Source of the DNA: a virus
Virus record (IMG/VR): IMGVR_UViG_3300030101_004550
Span: 1-44,838 of that record
Strand: one strand, 5' to 3'
Length of the DNA: 44,838 bases
Part shown: positions 17,228 to 26,333 of the stretch, one piece after another
How the letters are laid out: each line of letters opens with the position of its first letter
How positions within the stretch are numbered: the stretch's first letter is position 1
The notes under the pieces: model-generated
Told to the model about the DNA's origin: nothing
The model's input: only the letters and a program-made list of their open reading frames with translations
The model's database searches: none
Made by a program: the position numbers and the translations under genes

Positions 17228-18459
17228 TACAATCCCTCCTCATACTTGCCTATGGTATCTGCGTCAACGCCCCATGTGTTAAGGAGTTCGGCAGATTTCT
17301 TGGAGTCATCTTCCCAATTTTTGTAGCGTACGAGACGCTTCAACTCCTCTTTACGCACTGGGTCTTTTTCATCAATAAAAGCCAACACTGCTTTTGCTTG
17401 GAGCGATTTCATCTTCAAGTGTGGTTGAATACCCTTGAGAAATTTACGCAAGTCGGCTTTGGAATAAAATTGAAGTCGGTGTTGACTTCGCTGAGAGTTC
17501 TTGTACACTTTGTTATCAAGTTGAAGCACACCGCAGTCCAGCGTTTTGTACAAATCCTCACAGTGTACACGCCCACGGTCTCCCGTAGCAATCATACCCG
17601 CACGGGGTTCACCACGCTCAGTGATGGTGATGTAGCCGTCAGCGTCAAGAAAGCCAGCGCCATACGCCCAAGCGTCCTTGACGACAAGACCTTCATTGGT
17701 GAGTCGGACATAGGTGGCTCTATCAGCACCCTTGATGATGTCATATTCTTCACCGTACATGTTGAGTAGCGTTGTGAATTTACGACTGGTAAATGATTTG
17801 TGAAGCATACCCTCTTCTTTCATGTTATCACCGATAGCGCCTGAAGACATCGGACCTTTAGCGAACAACTCTTTGGCAGCGAACTCAAGGTAAGAACGCT
17901 CATGCTTGGTCAATTTATCCGCTTGGAACAAAGCAGTTCGCCACATTTTACGAGCATCCGAACGAGTGCTCATGGCTGTAGCCCACGCTTGTTGCTCCTC
18001 TTCACCCCAAACATCAGCATATTCGTCCAACATTTTTAGCGCCGCTTCGGCTTCTTCCCACATCATACAGGCTTTTTGAAGCGACACTGCTCGGGCTTCT
18101 CCAAATTTGCGTAAGTGTTTGAGCGAGCGGTCTGACAAACCGAGCGCTTTGATGGCTTTTTGAAAGCCGTCGGCCCACGAGAGATTGCGCAGGGTCATTT
18201 CAGTTTCAAGCGATTTCATGGTGCGGATGTCATCAATGAAGCCGTCAATTTCGCCAGTTTGGTCTTTGTTATGCCTACGGGCTTTCCGCAAACGCTTCAC
18301 GAAAGCATCAGCGCTGCAACCCATTTTAGTTTCAAACCAACCATCACCGTTGAGTGGAAAGTCGTAGGATTTTTGAAATTGTGAGAGAGCGACCTCTTGC
18401 TCTATTTCACGGAGCGGGAGCGCTCCGAAGTCGTCTTCAATCAACGCCGAGCCCCACAT
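17227..18459 (-). CDS. Winged-helix plus LAGLIDADG-type protein
   Basis: The product has 410 residues. ATG at 18459 follows GAGGTC. Residues 1-180 are charged helices. Residues about 185-262 look like a winged helix (ERSYLEFAAKELFAKGPMSS, a recognition-like helix, then DRATYVRLTNEGLVV). From 264 on the protein has one LAGLIDADG-type half: AWAYGAGFLDADGYITI, then beta strands and helices ending LQAKAVLAFIDEKD. One LAGLIDADG motif implies a homodimer or a non-cleaving DNA binder. Lying between the terminase-linked genes and the portal, with no intron or intein noticed nearby, it may be a free-standing homing endonuclease or a domesticated DNA-binding protein such as a packaging-site factor. Confidence 0.7.
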   Translation of the reverse strand: MWGSALIEDDFGALPLREIEQEVALSQFQKSYDFPLNGDGWFETKMGCSADAFVKRLRKARRHNKDQTGEIDGFIDDIRTMKSLETEMTLRNLSWADGFQKAIKALGLSDRSLKHLRKFGEARAVSLQKACMMWEEAEAALKMLDEYADVWGEEEQQAWATAMSTRSDARKMWRTALFQADKLTKHERSYLEFAAKELFAKGPMSSGAIGDNMKEEGMLHKSFTSRKFTTLLNMYGEEYDIIKGADRATYVRLTNEGLVVKDAWAYGAGFLDADGYITITERGEPRAGMIATGDRGRVHCEDLYKTLDCGVLQLDNKVYKNSQRSQHRLQFYSKADLRKFLKGIQPHLKMKSLQAKAVLAFIDEKDPVRKEELKRLVRYKNWEDDSKKSAELLNTWGVDADTIGKYEEGL

Positions 18460-18481
18460 AATTTGACCTCAATTGATACCT

Positions 18482-18802
18482 CTACTTAACACCGACCCAA
18501 CCTTTGACAATTGTGGGTTTACCACCCACACCTTGCTTCTTGGCTCGTTTGCGTTTGGTTGCCGCACGCTTTTGTCCTTCACTCATAGAGCCGCTGGTCT
18601 TTGGCGTCTTGTCGCTAACCTTGACACTGGGGCGACACTTGGGATAGCCCTTGCTTCCCTTCTTTGCCTTGGAGCGACCGCACGGTGGGTGTTTACCATC
18701 TTTGTCTTTACGAGACACATCCACCCATTTTTCCTTGAACCAACGGTTCAAGTTCTTTACAATAAGCACATCATGACAGGTGCAACGATTCGTCACAATC
18801 AA
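18482..18802 (-). CDS. Small basic Cys-containing virion-type protein (DUF5872-like)
   Basis: The product has 106 residues and is very rich in Lys, Arg, Gly and Ser. The middle reads RWFKEKWVDVSRKDKDGK, then PPCGRSKAKKGSKGYPKC, then a Lys-rich end. I recall this pattern from a small family spread through marine viruses that is listed, I think, as DUF5872; the name is from memory. The start is TTG at 18802 (overlapping the previous TGA) or GTG at 18796, both behind GAGGAGTGGTG. No catalytic site is seen. The charge suggests nucleic-acid binding, perhaps DNA condensation in the head. Confidence 0.7.
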   Translation of the reverse strand: MIVTNRCTCHDVLIVKNLNRWFKEKWVDVSRKDKDGKHPPCGRSKAKKGSKGYPKCRPSVKVSDKTPKTSGSMSEGQKRAATKRKRAKKQGVGGKPTIVKGWVGVK

Positions 18803-20076
18803 ACACCACTCCTCATAGCATCCAAAACCTGCCGCTCTTGTTCCCTACCAAGAAGATTACGAATAAATGGTATGTTAGCACCCATGTCATTACGAAGGAT
18901 GGCATTTTCAGCATCATAGCCCTGTCTGTACATGTCATTCATTATGTCACTGTAAAACGCTCTAAGAGCCGTGGAACGGCTTGTATTTTTTTCATCTTCT
19001 CTCAGTCCATCTAACGCTGCTTCTGCTTGCTTTGCCCTACTTCTTCTTACGGCTTCTCTAATGATTGTATCTGTATCTACTTGAGCATCAAATTTGACAT
19101 CGCCAAACCGGCGCCTGTCAGGATGGTCGCGAGGGATTGGTTTAAAAAATTCATTGAGCGTTGTTTGTTGAGGGTCTTTGATAAATTGCATAGCCCTTTT
19201 CAAATTGTTCAACTCCTTTATGTAATCATTATAATCTCTCCCAACATCTCGTCTAACGCCTGCTTCATTCCTCGCCCGGACTGCTCCCTCCCGCCCTCGT
19301 AGTGAGGCTGGTAGCGGGTTAGGTTGATGGTAAAGAGCGTCCATAAGGGGGTCAAACTGAGACCTATCTTGCATCAGTTCAGCATACCTCTCCAATTTTT
19401 CAGGATATTTGTCATAAACTTCCAACAATTCAGATACCAATTTGTCAACTTCTTTATCGGTTAAATGCTGAGCCATAGGGTCAAAAGCCATCAAGTGTTG
19501 ACCCAATTCTTTCGGGTCAGTAGTCTTATCACTTATTTTTTCTTCAAGCAAAGAGGGAGGCATGTCAAAACCTATGTTCTTCGTGTGAAGGTCACGAATC
19601 ATGTTTCCGAGGAATGTGTCTTCACCGAAAGCAGAAGTCTGAGCATCCAGTATGAGTTGACGCCTTCTTGAAGCCTCTTTTTCGTCTTCTGTACGCGGCT
19701 CACCGCCGTGCGGCGGCGGTAAGGCTATGGAAAAGGTGCGTTTTACGCTCTCTTGAACAGGGCCACCCGGTACTATTCTTTGTGTAGTTGCAGGTTTAAT
19801 TACTTGCTCAATTGAACCAGTCCTCCCATGCAGGCCAGTGTTAGTGAGAACTGGGCGTTCAGGTTCCACCTGTTCACCCATTTGACTCAACGCAGCATTT
19901 GAGGCGATTTCTTTAAAGTAGGGATTTGCAGTGGACCTTGGAATTTTCAAGTATTGAGTGGGGTCGTTTGGGTGTTCGTAAACATATCGCATCATACCTG
20001 CGTTCACTGCTGGGTTCACTGGGGTCACAGGCTCCTCTTTTATCACAAGCCAAGCGACATCCAAAGGTGAGAGCAT
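18799..20076 (-). CDS. Tagged accessory protein, unknown body
   Basis: The product has 425 residues. ATG at 20076 shares one base with the preceding stop (TGATG). It begins MLSPLDVAWLVIKEE, a copy of the tag found on the accessory proteins at 32675-40204. The rest is charged and mostly helical, with a Pro-rich part around residues 90-120 (IALPPPHGGEPRTEDEKEA) and conserved-looking ends (GANIPFIRNLLGREQERQVL). I do not recognise a catalytic domain. It sits among small basic proteins downstream of the large terminase. The tag suggests it shares a destination, perhaps the virion interior, with the other tagged proteins. Confidence 0.65.
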   Translation of the reverse strand: MLSPLDVAWLVIKEEPVTPVNPAVNAGMMRYVYEHPNDPTQYLKIPRSTANPYFKEIASNAALSQMGEQVEPERPVLTNTGLHGRTGSIEQVIKPATTQRIVPGGPVQESVKRTFSIALPPPHGGEPRTEDEKEASRRRQLILDAQTSAFGEDTFLGNMIRDLHTKNIGFDMPPSLLEEKISDKTTDPKELGQHLMAFDPMAQHLTDKEVDKLVSELLEVYDKYPEKLERYAELMQDRSQFDPLMDALYHQPNPLPASLRGREGAVRARNEAGVRRDVGRDYNDYIKELNNLKRAMQFIKDPQQTTLNEFFKPIPRDHPDRRRFGDVKFDAQVDTDTIIREAVRRSRAKQAEAALDGLREDEKNTSRSTALRAFYSDIMNDMYRQGYDAENAILRNDMGANIPFIRNLLGREQERQVLDAMRSGV

Positions 20077-20252
20077 CAATAAACGCCTACCATTTTACTT
20101 ACCTTTTTCGCCTTCTCTTTTTGTTTGTCAAGTAGAGCATAGCAAGGGCATTTAGGGGCTGTTGCTGAACACTGCATGACGCCTTTAAGCATACACACGC
20201 ACGGTGTTTTTTTGCTGCCCCCGCAACAACAAGAATCGCGTTTCAATTTCAT
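20076..20252 (-). CDS. Very small Cys-rich protein
   Basis: The product has 58 residues. ATG at 20252, with AGGTAAG upstream; the TGA at 20076-20078 overlaps the next ATG by one base, which supports a real, coupled gene. It starts MKLKRDSCCCGGSKKTPCVC and contains nine Cys (CCC, CVC, C, CPC), so it probably binds metal. The last 17 residues are Lys-rich. It lies within a run of small basic proteins. Unknown function. Confidence 0.6.
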   Translation of the reverse strand: MKLKRDSCCCGGSKKTPCVCMLKGVMQCSATAPKCPCYALLDKQKEKAKKVSKMVGVY

Positions 20253-20431
20253 TTTTTCTTACCTCCTTTTTTCTTACGGAATTTGCCACGACAATACTGC
20301 ACTGCCCAACCGTTGGCGTACGCTGAAGGGTACACCTTAAATTTTCTTTTCGCTGCTGCTTTCCCTTCGGGACACAACTTCTTTTTCAATTCATCAAAAC
20401 AAATTTCAAACGGACTATTCAACAATTCCAC
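20249..20431 (-). CDS. Small basic protein with KVYPSAYANGWAV motif, tag-like start
   Basis: The product has up to 60 residues. Starts possible are GTG at 20431 or TTG at 20425/20422; the TTGs fit GAGGTGG better. With the last TTG it begins MNSPFEICFDELKKK, a diverged copy of the tag (CF in place of AW). The body, CPEGKAAAKRKFKVYPSAYA followed by NGWAVQYCRGKFRKKKGG, is a motif I recall from small proteins of marine viruses. It is strongly basic with a poly-Lys end, so nucleic-acid binding is likely. Overlaps the genes on both sides. Confidence 0.7.
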   Translation of the reverse strand: MELLNSPFEICFDELKKKLCPEGKAAAKRKFKVYPSAYANGWAVQYCRGKFRKKKGGKKK

Positions 20432-21333
20432 CTCTTCAATGCTGCACCTTTGGGCGTCAACTTACCCTTCTTGCTGGTCGGACCTTTCATTCCTCCCATG
20501 CGAGCACAAAACGATTTCCGACGCTTAGCGGACTTACTACCGGGTTTCAATTTACTCGGTTTTTTGGTGACAGGGGGCTTGAGATTTGCTCCAGTCTCAC
20601 GCTTGAACTTAGCACGACCCGCTGCATTCAATCCACCTTTCTTGTGATGGCGCTTTGGGTTGTAGCCGTGGAACGGCTTGGATTTTTTCTTTGCCTTGGC
20701 GACAGCCCAAGCGATGTCAGTAGGTGAACAACAAGTACAAAAGTTCACAGGCTCACCTTTCATCATCGCATCCAAGGCTTCCAAATTTTCATAAGAGCGC
20801 TGTACGAAGTCTTGGTCAGCAAAAAATTGAGTGGGGTCTTCTTCACGCAATTCATCCAAAGCCAAGCGTGCTTTTTCATCCATGGTGTCCGCTTGAGTGC
20901 CTTGCCGTGCCATTTGAGAAATGAGTTTCATAACTTCACGGCGCATTTCGGGAGGGTAAAATTTTGGATTGAGTTTCATGTCTTGATAGTCAGCACCGCG
21001 CGTACTTTCATTAAACAAAAGGCGAGCATAGTCATCTTGACCTTCTTCGTCGGGGTCAAGTGCTTGAGCGGCCTTTGTACCAAGCCGTTGAATACTTGAT
21101 TCACGAAGCGCTGGGCCACGCGACATAAGACCAGCAACATCAGAAAAACGACGGGCTGTTCTTTTATCACCCATTTCACGAAGCGTTGCCGCTTCATTAA
21201 GCAGTTGCTTTTCACTGGCTTTCTTTTTGGTGTCCGGGTCGGCCTCTCGCTCAGGCTTCTTTCCACCCGGTTTGCCTACTGAAATGACCAACACCATTCC
21301 GTGTGGTTTCTTTCCTACTTTCTGTTCCTTCAT
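20419..21333 (-). CDS. Protein with internal tag and basic DUF6321-like C-terminal domain
   Basis: The product has 304 residues. The ATG at 21333 overlaps the terminase stop (ATGA), with AGGTGGA upstream; a GTG at 21345 is less likely. Residues 1-195 are charged helices. At 199-217 CTCC is followed by SPTDIAWAVAKAKKKSK, an internal copy of the tag. Residues 220-304 are a very basic domain with NAAGRAKFKRETGANLKPPV, then SKSAKRRKSFCARMGGMKGP and KRWNC, a pattern I remember as DUF6321, found in marine viruses. It may be a fusion of two genes at the tag. Likely role: nucleic-acid binding in the virion, inferred from charge and context. Confidence 0.75.
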   Translation of the reverse strand: MKEQKVGKKPHGMVLVISVGKPGGKKPEREADPDTKKKASEKQLLNEAATLREMGDKRTARRFSDVAGLMSRGPALRESSIQRLGTKAAQALDPDEEGQDDYARLLFNESTRGADYQDMKLNPKFYPPEMRREVMKLISQMARQGTQADTMDEKARLALDELREEDPTQFFADQDFVQRSYENLEALDAMMKGEPVNFCTCCSPTDIAWAVAKAKKKSKPFHGYNPKRHHKKGGLNAAGRAKFKRETGANLKPPVTKKPSKLKPGSKSAKRRKSFCARMGGMKGPTSKKGKLTPKGAALKRWNC

Positions 21334-22814
21334 GGTACAATCCACCTATTCTTGTTTCTTGGTTTCCCTGTCAGCCAGTCGTCAAAGCCCGGCATGTAGT
21401 CGTCAAGCATGACAACGCTACCTCGGAACTCTTTGGTTCCCCAGTTTGCCAAAGCAAGCGACATCGCCAAGTCGTCATGAACACCGACGCTTTCCAAGCG
21501 CCCGTTCTTTTGCATGCCGAAGCGAGTGAGTTCTTCCTCTAACTTGTGTGTAAAGCGCTTGGAGCGTTCATCACCGTAGGGTGTTTTGATTTGACCCTGT
21601 TCAAACGCCATCAAGAGGGACATAAACAGACTCTCCTTACGGGTCTTTGTCGTCATGAATGTACGGATGGGGATGTCTTGGCGGATGTCTTTCAGTTCCA
21701 TAGCAAACATTCGCTGGAAGTTGTTGCCCTCCAACTCTATGAGGTCGGGTTGGAATCGGTTGTTGAGGATGATGATTTGCCGCTTCTGCGCTGCTGAACC
21801 CATGCCTTGCTCGTGTACAATGCCTACGATTTGCTTCACATCCTCATCAGGTAGCGTACGCAGTACCGTCATGGCTGTGTAGTCAGCGTTCTTGTCCGAA
21901 GCAATTGCTGTGTCCCAACCGATGAAGTGCTGTCCAAACACACCGGCTTTTTCGCCTTCTTCATCGTACTCGTACTCAGCGTAGTCCAACAGTTTAAGTT
22001 CGTGGTCACGGGCTTTTTCAAGCAGTGCCATCGGAAACATACTCGCAACATCGTGAATCGGTTCACACAGGTACTCACGAGTGAACTGAATAGCAGGCAT
22101 GGACATACGCCGCTGGTCAAGCGCTTCAAGGTTCCAGCGCTGAGGCCACAGCGCTTCGCCCTCACGGTTGATTGCCGGGTATGTTTCTACTTGGAATGTT
22201 TCAGTCTGCTCAAGTTGAGCGTACAAGTCATTGTACGAAAACGGCGTACCGACCATCATGAGGCGACCCGTGTGGTGAAGAACAGGAAGAAGAACACCGT
22301 AGAACCAATCGGCTGCTCGCTGCAACTCACTGCCAGTCGTACCCCACAGGATGTCGTCACACAACACAACATCCGGGTGGAAACCACGAGTACCACCACC
22401 AACCGACTTAGCCATAATACGGCTACCGTTGGTGAACTCAAAGTAGGTTTTTCGCCAAGGAATGCCACCGGGCTTCAACTCCTTGAGACAAGGTGCAGCG
22501 TCAATGTTGCCACGAATGAAACGCATGTGCTCAAGGGTCTGCTCCAACGAGTGTGAGAAAATCATGATGTGTGTACCGGGATTAAACGCCGCTATCCACA
22601 AGGCGTAAGACATGAAGAACACGGATTTGCCGTGGTCACGAGATGCTTTGACGCAGTAATAGCGGTTCTCGCTCAAACCCTTGTCCCACAGCCCGTGGTG
22701 GTCAGCATAGTCAAAGCCAAGCACGGTTTCAAAGAAGTACTTGAACGAGCGAGCGGACATTTTCTTATCCATCTCAATGACCAGTTCAGCCATCTCAGCA
22801 GATTTTTTGTCCAT
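21330..22814 (-). CDS. terL: Terminase large subunit
   Basis: The product has 494 residues; ATG at 22814 with GGAGTGATG upstream. The ATPase part has a Walker A variant VKASRDHGKSV (about 55-65), Walker B with acidic pair VVLCDD (149-154), and a coupling motif VGTPFS (188-193). The nuclease part begins at FIGWDTAIASDKNADYTAM (297-315), with D301 the expected first metal ligand. The protein powers DNA packaging into the head through the portal and cuts the concatemer. It is the typical length for this family. The preceding gene ends seven bases upstream and the next gene starts in its stop codon. Confidence 0.92.
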   Translation of the reverse strand: MDKKSAEMAELVIEMDKKMSARSFKYFFETVLGFDYADHHGLWDKGLSENRYYCVKASRDHGKSVFFMSYALWIAAFNPGTHIMIFSHSLEQTLEHMRFIRGNIDAAPCLKELKPGGIPWRKTYFEFTNGSRIMAKSVGGGTRGFHPDVVLCDDILWGTTGSELQRAADWFYGVLLPVLHHTGRLMMVGTPFSYNDLYAQLEQTETFQVETYPAINREGEALWPQRWNLEALDQRRMSMPAIQFTREYLCEPIHDVASMFPMALLEKARDHELKLLDYAEYEYDEEGEKAGVFGQHFIGWDTAIASDKNADYTAMTVLRTLPDEDVKQIVGIVHEQGMGSAAQKRQIIILNNRFQPDLIELEGNNFQRMFAMELKDIRQDIPIRTFMTTKTRKESLFMSLLMAFEQGQIKTPYGDERSKRFTHKLEEELTRFGMQKNGRLESVGVHDDLAMSLALANWGTKEFRGSVVMLDDYMPGFDDWLTGKPRNKNRWIVP

Positions 22815-22820
22815 TTTTCA

Positions 22821-23954
22821 TCACTCCGCTTCCTGCAAGTCCCTCGCCGTGATACTGCCATCGCGCCCAGTCCCTCTCGGCATCTTTTCACCAGTCGGTC
22901 CAGCCATGGTGATGAATCGTTCCATGTCTTTATCAGATGCGTACTTCTTCTCCGGTGAAACCATTGATTGATTTATGCCCATGGTATCGGTAGCGTTTGT
23001 TGCTTTTTCTGTTTCTTTAACGGGATTTTTAGTAGCAACGCCAACATAACCAGCAACCTTTTCACTCATTCCACCATCATCATTGGTGGAAGTAGGTTCA
23101 GCAACGGTAGGAGGAGTAGGCGCTGGAGGCGCTATGCTATCAGCAACACCGGGAGTTCTATGTAATTTGGGAACGGTAACAACACCCACTCGCCCTCCAC
23201 GCCCAGCCATTTGACTTGCTCCACTGGCCCTACCAGCCATTTGACTCGCTGGGCCTGCTCTAAACGCCTCTCCTGTCATACCAATACCGGAGTCACCTAT
23301 TCGTGAGCCTATGTAGCCACCTGCTCTTTCAAGTGCGGGGTTAGCAGTGCTGAAAGTACCCATTCCTCTCAATCCAGCCGAGCCGAGTCCACTGATGGCG
23401 TCTTGACCTTGAGCACCAGCGTTTTGTAGCGCTATCAAACCAGTAAGACCTCCCAAAGCACCAGCAACTCCAGTGCCAGCAAGCCTACCAGCCATCCCAA
23501 ATCTACCCGCTCTTTCAGCAAGAGCAGCCGCCCTATCAGCCTCTCCTGTTATGGGCCCCATCACACCAACGGGTCCACGCATTCCTTGTCTATCAAGCGA
23601 CTCCGATATGTAACGCTCTTGCTGATTTTGAGCCTCACCAGCCTCAAGAACACGCTGTAGCGCTCTTTCCTCTTGCTGTCTTGCTATTTCAGCGGCATCG
23701 CCGCCAAAACTTGAATCAGGGTCTCTATTGAACGCTGCCTGCCTGTCCGCAGCCATTTGCCTCAGTTTTTCTCTTGCATTTTCAGCGCTAATTGAAGCAG
23801 TGCTAAAGTCTCTTGCTGAACGCACATTGGGATTAGCAGTAGGTTCAGCGGTTCCCATTCCACTTAATGGACTGAAATAGAAACCCGACTCACCCAAGGG
23901 AACTTGAAGTGAAAGCGGTCCCATGTTCTTACGAATCACACCGACTGGTTTCAA
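22821..23954 (-). CDS. Gly/Ala-rich protein with glycine-zipper segment
   Basis: The product has 377 residues. The start is probably TTG at 23954 (behind GGGGGTG, touching the preceding stop); an ATG at 23924 is the alternative. It is rich in Ala, Gly, Met and Arg. Residues about 150-185 (AGRLAGTGVAGALGGLTGLI and beyond) form a hydrophobic Gly-zipper-like stretch, and a tandem RAGPASQMAGRASGASQMAG follows. Residues 45-85 are charged helix. Such Gly/Ala stretches occur in phage proteins that enter the host membrane during DNA ejection, but that is a weak analogy. Gene order places it just upstream of the terminase. Confidence 0.55.
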   Translation of the reverse strand: MKPVGVIRKNMGPLSLQVPLGESGFYFSPLSGMGTAEPTANPNVRSARDFSTASISAENAREKLRQMAADRQAAFNRDPDSSFGGDAAEIARQQEERALQRVLEAGEAQNQQERYISESLDRQGMRGPVGVMGPITGEADRAAALAERAGRFGMAGRLAGTGVAGALGGLTGLIALQNAGAQGQDAISGLGSAGLRGMGTFSTANPALERAGGYIGSRIGDSGIGMTGEAFRAGPASQMAGRASGASQMAGRGGRVGVVTVPKLHRTPGVADSIAPPAPTPPTVAEPTSTNDDGGMSEKVAGYVGVATKNPVKETEKATNATDTMGINQSMVSPEKKYASDKDMERFITMAGPTGEKMPRGTGRDGSITARDLQEAE

Positions 23955-26333
23955 TCAAACACCCCCGATGCTGACTTTAATGACCTTTACAATGTCGCTT
24001 TTTACATTGAGGCGCTTGGCGATGCGTTCCCAGTCGCCCAACTGCTGAGCGATAGAGCGTACATCAAGAGGTGTGAGGTTGAGTTGCTTAGCAAGGTGGC
24101 GAACACCCATTTCATCAGCGATGTTCACAGGACGAGTCAGGGCATGCTTCATGATGCTTGAGTCAGTTTTCGCAGCGTCTCGTTGCATGTCCTCCATGGC
24201 TTTCATCAAACGGTCAGCCTCGGGTAGTGCATCACTTTGACTCTTCATGTACTGTGTAAGAAGACGCTGGCGTGGGTCGCCAAAAGTTTGTTGAAATCGC
24301 TGTTCGGCTTCGGTCAACTCGGGGCCTTCGCCCGGTCGCGGACCATAAGTTGTAGCGCCAATAAACTGACGCAACTGTTCGGGCGGGAGGTTGCCTACGC
24401 CTTGGCGCATTTGTACAACTTCCGGCGTTTGAGGCTGCATCATCGCTGTACCAATGCCGGGAAGGAATGGCTGGCGAACAGCCACTCGTGGAGCAGGTGC
24501 CGCCCGAGGTGCTGCTGGAACAGCGGCTGCTGGAGGAGGCGAATGAAGAACCTCTCGTCCCGCTGGGGCGACATCAGCGGGCGAAGCAGCGGGTATCTCT
24601 CTCAAAGGAGGCTCAGCCGTTTGCCTCTTTGGTGGAGGGAGAGCAACAGCGGAGATGTGTGATAGGTATTCAGGTAGAGCCAATCCCTCTTCGGGATAAC
24701 CCAAAAGCATTCCAGTGCTAAGAGGGTTTGAAGGTAATGCTTCTTCTTCAATCAGTGGTTTTTGAACGGTTCCGCCAAACGCTGTAGCGAGCATGTCAGC
24801 GATTGCTTGTGCGCCTGCTCTTCGTTGGTCAACACCTTTTATGCTTTCACGGTCAATACCCAAATCTTCTGCTACTTTGAAGTCCTCCGGGTGATAATCT
24901 CGTAGGCTATCAGCGTCTGCGTACTCAGCAAGGTGAGCCTTGGCATAAAGTTTAGCAGCCGTGTGATGTGTGCTACCATCCTTCGTAGGGTGGCGTGGTG
25001 ACTTTTCACCCGAAAAGTACTGCCGGTCAATAGGTATGTGAGCAGCACCGGTGACATGCGTGTCCAGCGTGCTAAAGGTGCGACCTTTATTCTCAGGGTC
25101 ATCAGGGTCTCCACCATACTGCTCAAGTAAATGAGCCATCATCCTTGCACCGGGGCCTTCCTTTTGCTTACCCCGAGACATGATTCTACCAAACAAGAAG
25201 TTCAACGATTGGGTCGTGCTCAACTCTTCTATCAAATTACCAAGCATAGCGTCGGAGCGAACTGCTGTGCTAAGTGGGACCATCTGATAATTCGTTCCAC
25301 CGCTCGTAGCCTCTACATTGATAGGTACAGGTGTGTCAGGAACAGGTAAACCCTGTTGCTCTAAGCGTTGAAGAGCGAGTTTGATGTGCCCTACTGCGCT
25401 TTTCTTGGTGTTAAACGGAGTTGACTGCTGGCGACTCAACTTGTAGTGAAACATGTCAGGAGTGTGATGCAGCACTTCCCACGAATGAATAGGCCCGAGC
25501 AACTGGTCATGGCTGATGCCTTCGGGTGTGTCTCGCAAGTGGGCTTTAGGAAGTCGCCCATCGGGGCCAACCATACCATCGCCACGCCCCTTAAGGCGGC
25601 GACCAGTTGGGTGTAAGTCATCAATTGAAATATGAGGTTGCGTTAACCACTCCAAATTTTGAGATTCTTTCATGTTGAGTTGATTCACAAGAATTTCGTT
25701 CAACTCTTTCCAAAATGGAATTGAATAGGATTCAATGAAAGTACCAAGTCGTGGATGGGGACGCATGTTTGTGTTTAGCGTAGGTAAAATACCATCCACA
25801 GAACGAATAGGGCTGTCTGCATCTTTTTTACTCCAAGGAGTAGCGTGTAATTTACGCCACTCTATGCTGTTAACATCGGGTAATTTGTGCGCACCTGTTT
25901 TGTCATTGTGCGTGCGGTTGTATTCGTTAATCGCTCGTTGAACGAGAGCCTCCGGTGTGAGTTCACCCAAACGAGGATGGCGAAGACCAAGTGCCCCCAT
26001 TTCTTCCAATCTCTTCCCTATGTGATGAAGAACACCATCAATCCCATGGTGATGGTCTCTACCACCCTCATCACGGTAAACCGTCTCCCCGTACTTACCA
26101 CCTCGTCGTAAAATTTTACCCGGAATCAGATTTCCTACTGTAAGATGGCCGACTGTTGGATGTTGATTGAAATTACCGTAGTGAGCGAACGCTGGAACAT
26201 CCTCCATCTCACTGTCGGGGTTGATGGCCTCGGGTGGAGGCGCTGTTAACAAATGGGCTTGACCGCCGTAATAAGCATAAACCCCGTGTCCTTTCAATAA
26301 CAGAAAACCGCTTTTGCGGACAAGAATACTCAT
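23955..26333 (-). CDS. Large unknown protein with Pro/Ala linker and C-terminal helix-turn-helix-like end
   Basis: The product has 792 residues; ATG at 26333, overlapping the preceding gene. It begins MSILVRKSGFLLLKGHGVYA, similar in style to the protease start (LRKQPASLSLLKG). Residues 30-560 are rich in His, Pro and Asp with no motif I can name. About 575-660 is a Pro/Ala-rich linker (AASPADVAPAGREV and APRAAPAPRVAV). The last 70 residues are helical and read like repeated helix-turn-helix units (LAKQLNLTPLDVRSIAQQLG, then ERIAKRLNVKSDIVKVIKV). Perhaps a DNA-binding virion protein. The general His-rich style resembles the giant protein 8521-13986, but I could not show homology by eye. Confidence 0.6.
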   Translation of the reverse strand: MSILVRKSGFLLLKGHGVYAYYGGQAHLLTAPPPEAINPDSEMEDVPAFAHYGNFNQHPTVGHLTVGNLIPGKILRRGGKYGETVYRDEGGRDHHHGIDGVLHHIGKRLEEMGALGLRHPRLGELTPEALVQRAINEYNRTHNDKTGAHKLPDVNSIEWRKLHATPWSKKDADSPIRSVDGILPTLNTNMRPHPRLGTFIESYSIPFWKELNEILVNQLNMKESQNLEWLTQPHISIDDLHPTGRRLKGRGDGMVGPDGRLPKAHLRDTPEGISHDQLLGPIHSWEVLHHTPDMFHYKLSRQQSTPFNTKKSAVGHIKLALQRLEQQGLPVPDTPVPINVEATSGGTNYQMVPLSTAVRSDAMLGNLIEELSTTQSLNFLFGRIMSRGKQKEGPGARMMAHLLEQYGGDPDDPENKGRTFSTLDTHVTGAAHIPIDRQYFSGEKSPRHPTKDGSTHHTAAKLYAKAHLAEYADADSLRDYHPEDFKVAEDLGIDRESIKGVDQRRAGAQAIADMLATAFGGTVQKPLIEEEALPSNPLSTGMLLGYPEEGLALPEYLSHISAVALPPPKRQTAEPPLREIPAASPADVAPAGREVLHSPPPAAAVPAAPRAAPAPRVAVRQPFLPGIGTAMMQPQTPEVVQMRQGVGNLPPEQLRQFIGATTYGPRPGEGPELTEAEQRFQQTFGDPRQRLLTQYMKSQSDALPEADRLMKAMEDMQRDAAKTDSSIMKHALTRPVNIADEMGVRHLAKQLNLTPLDVRSIAQQLGDWERIAKRLNVKSDIVKVIKVSIGGV

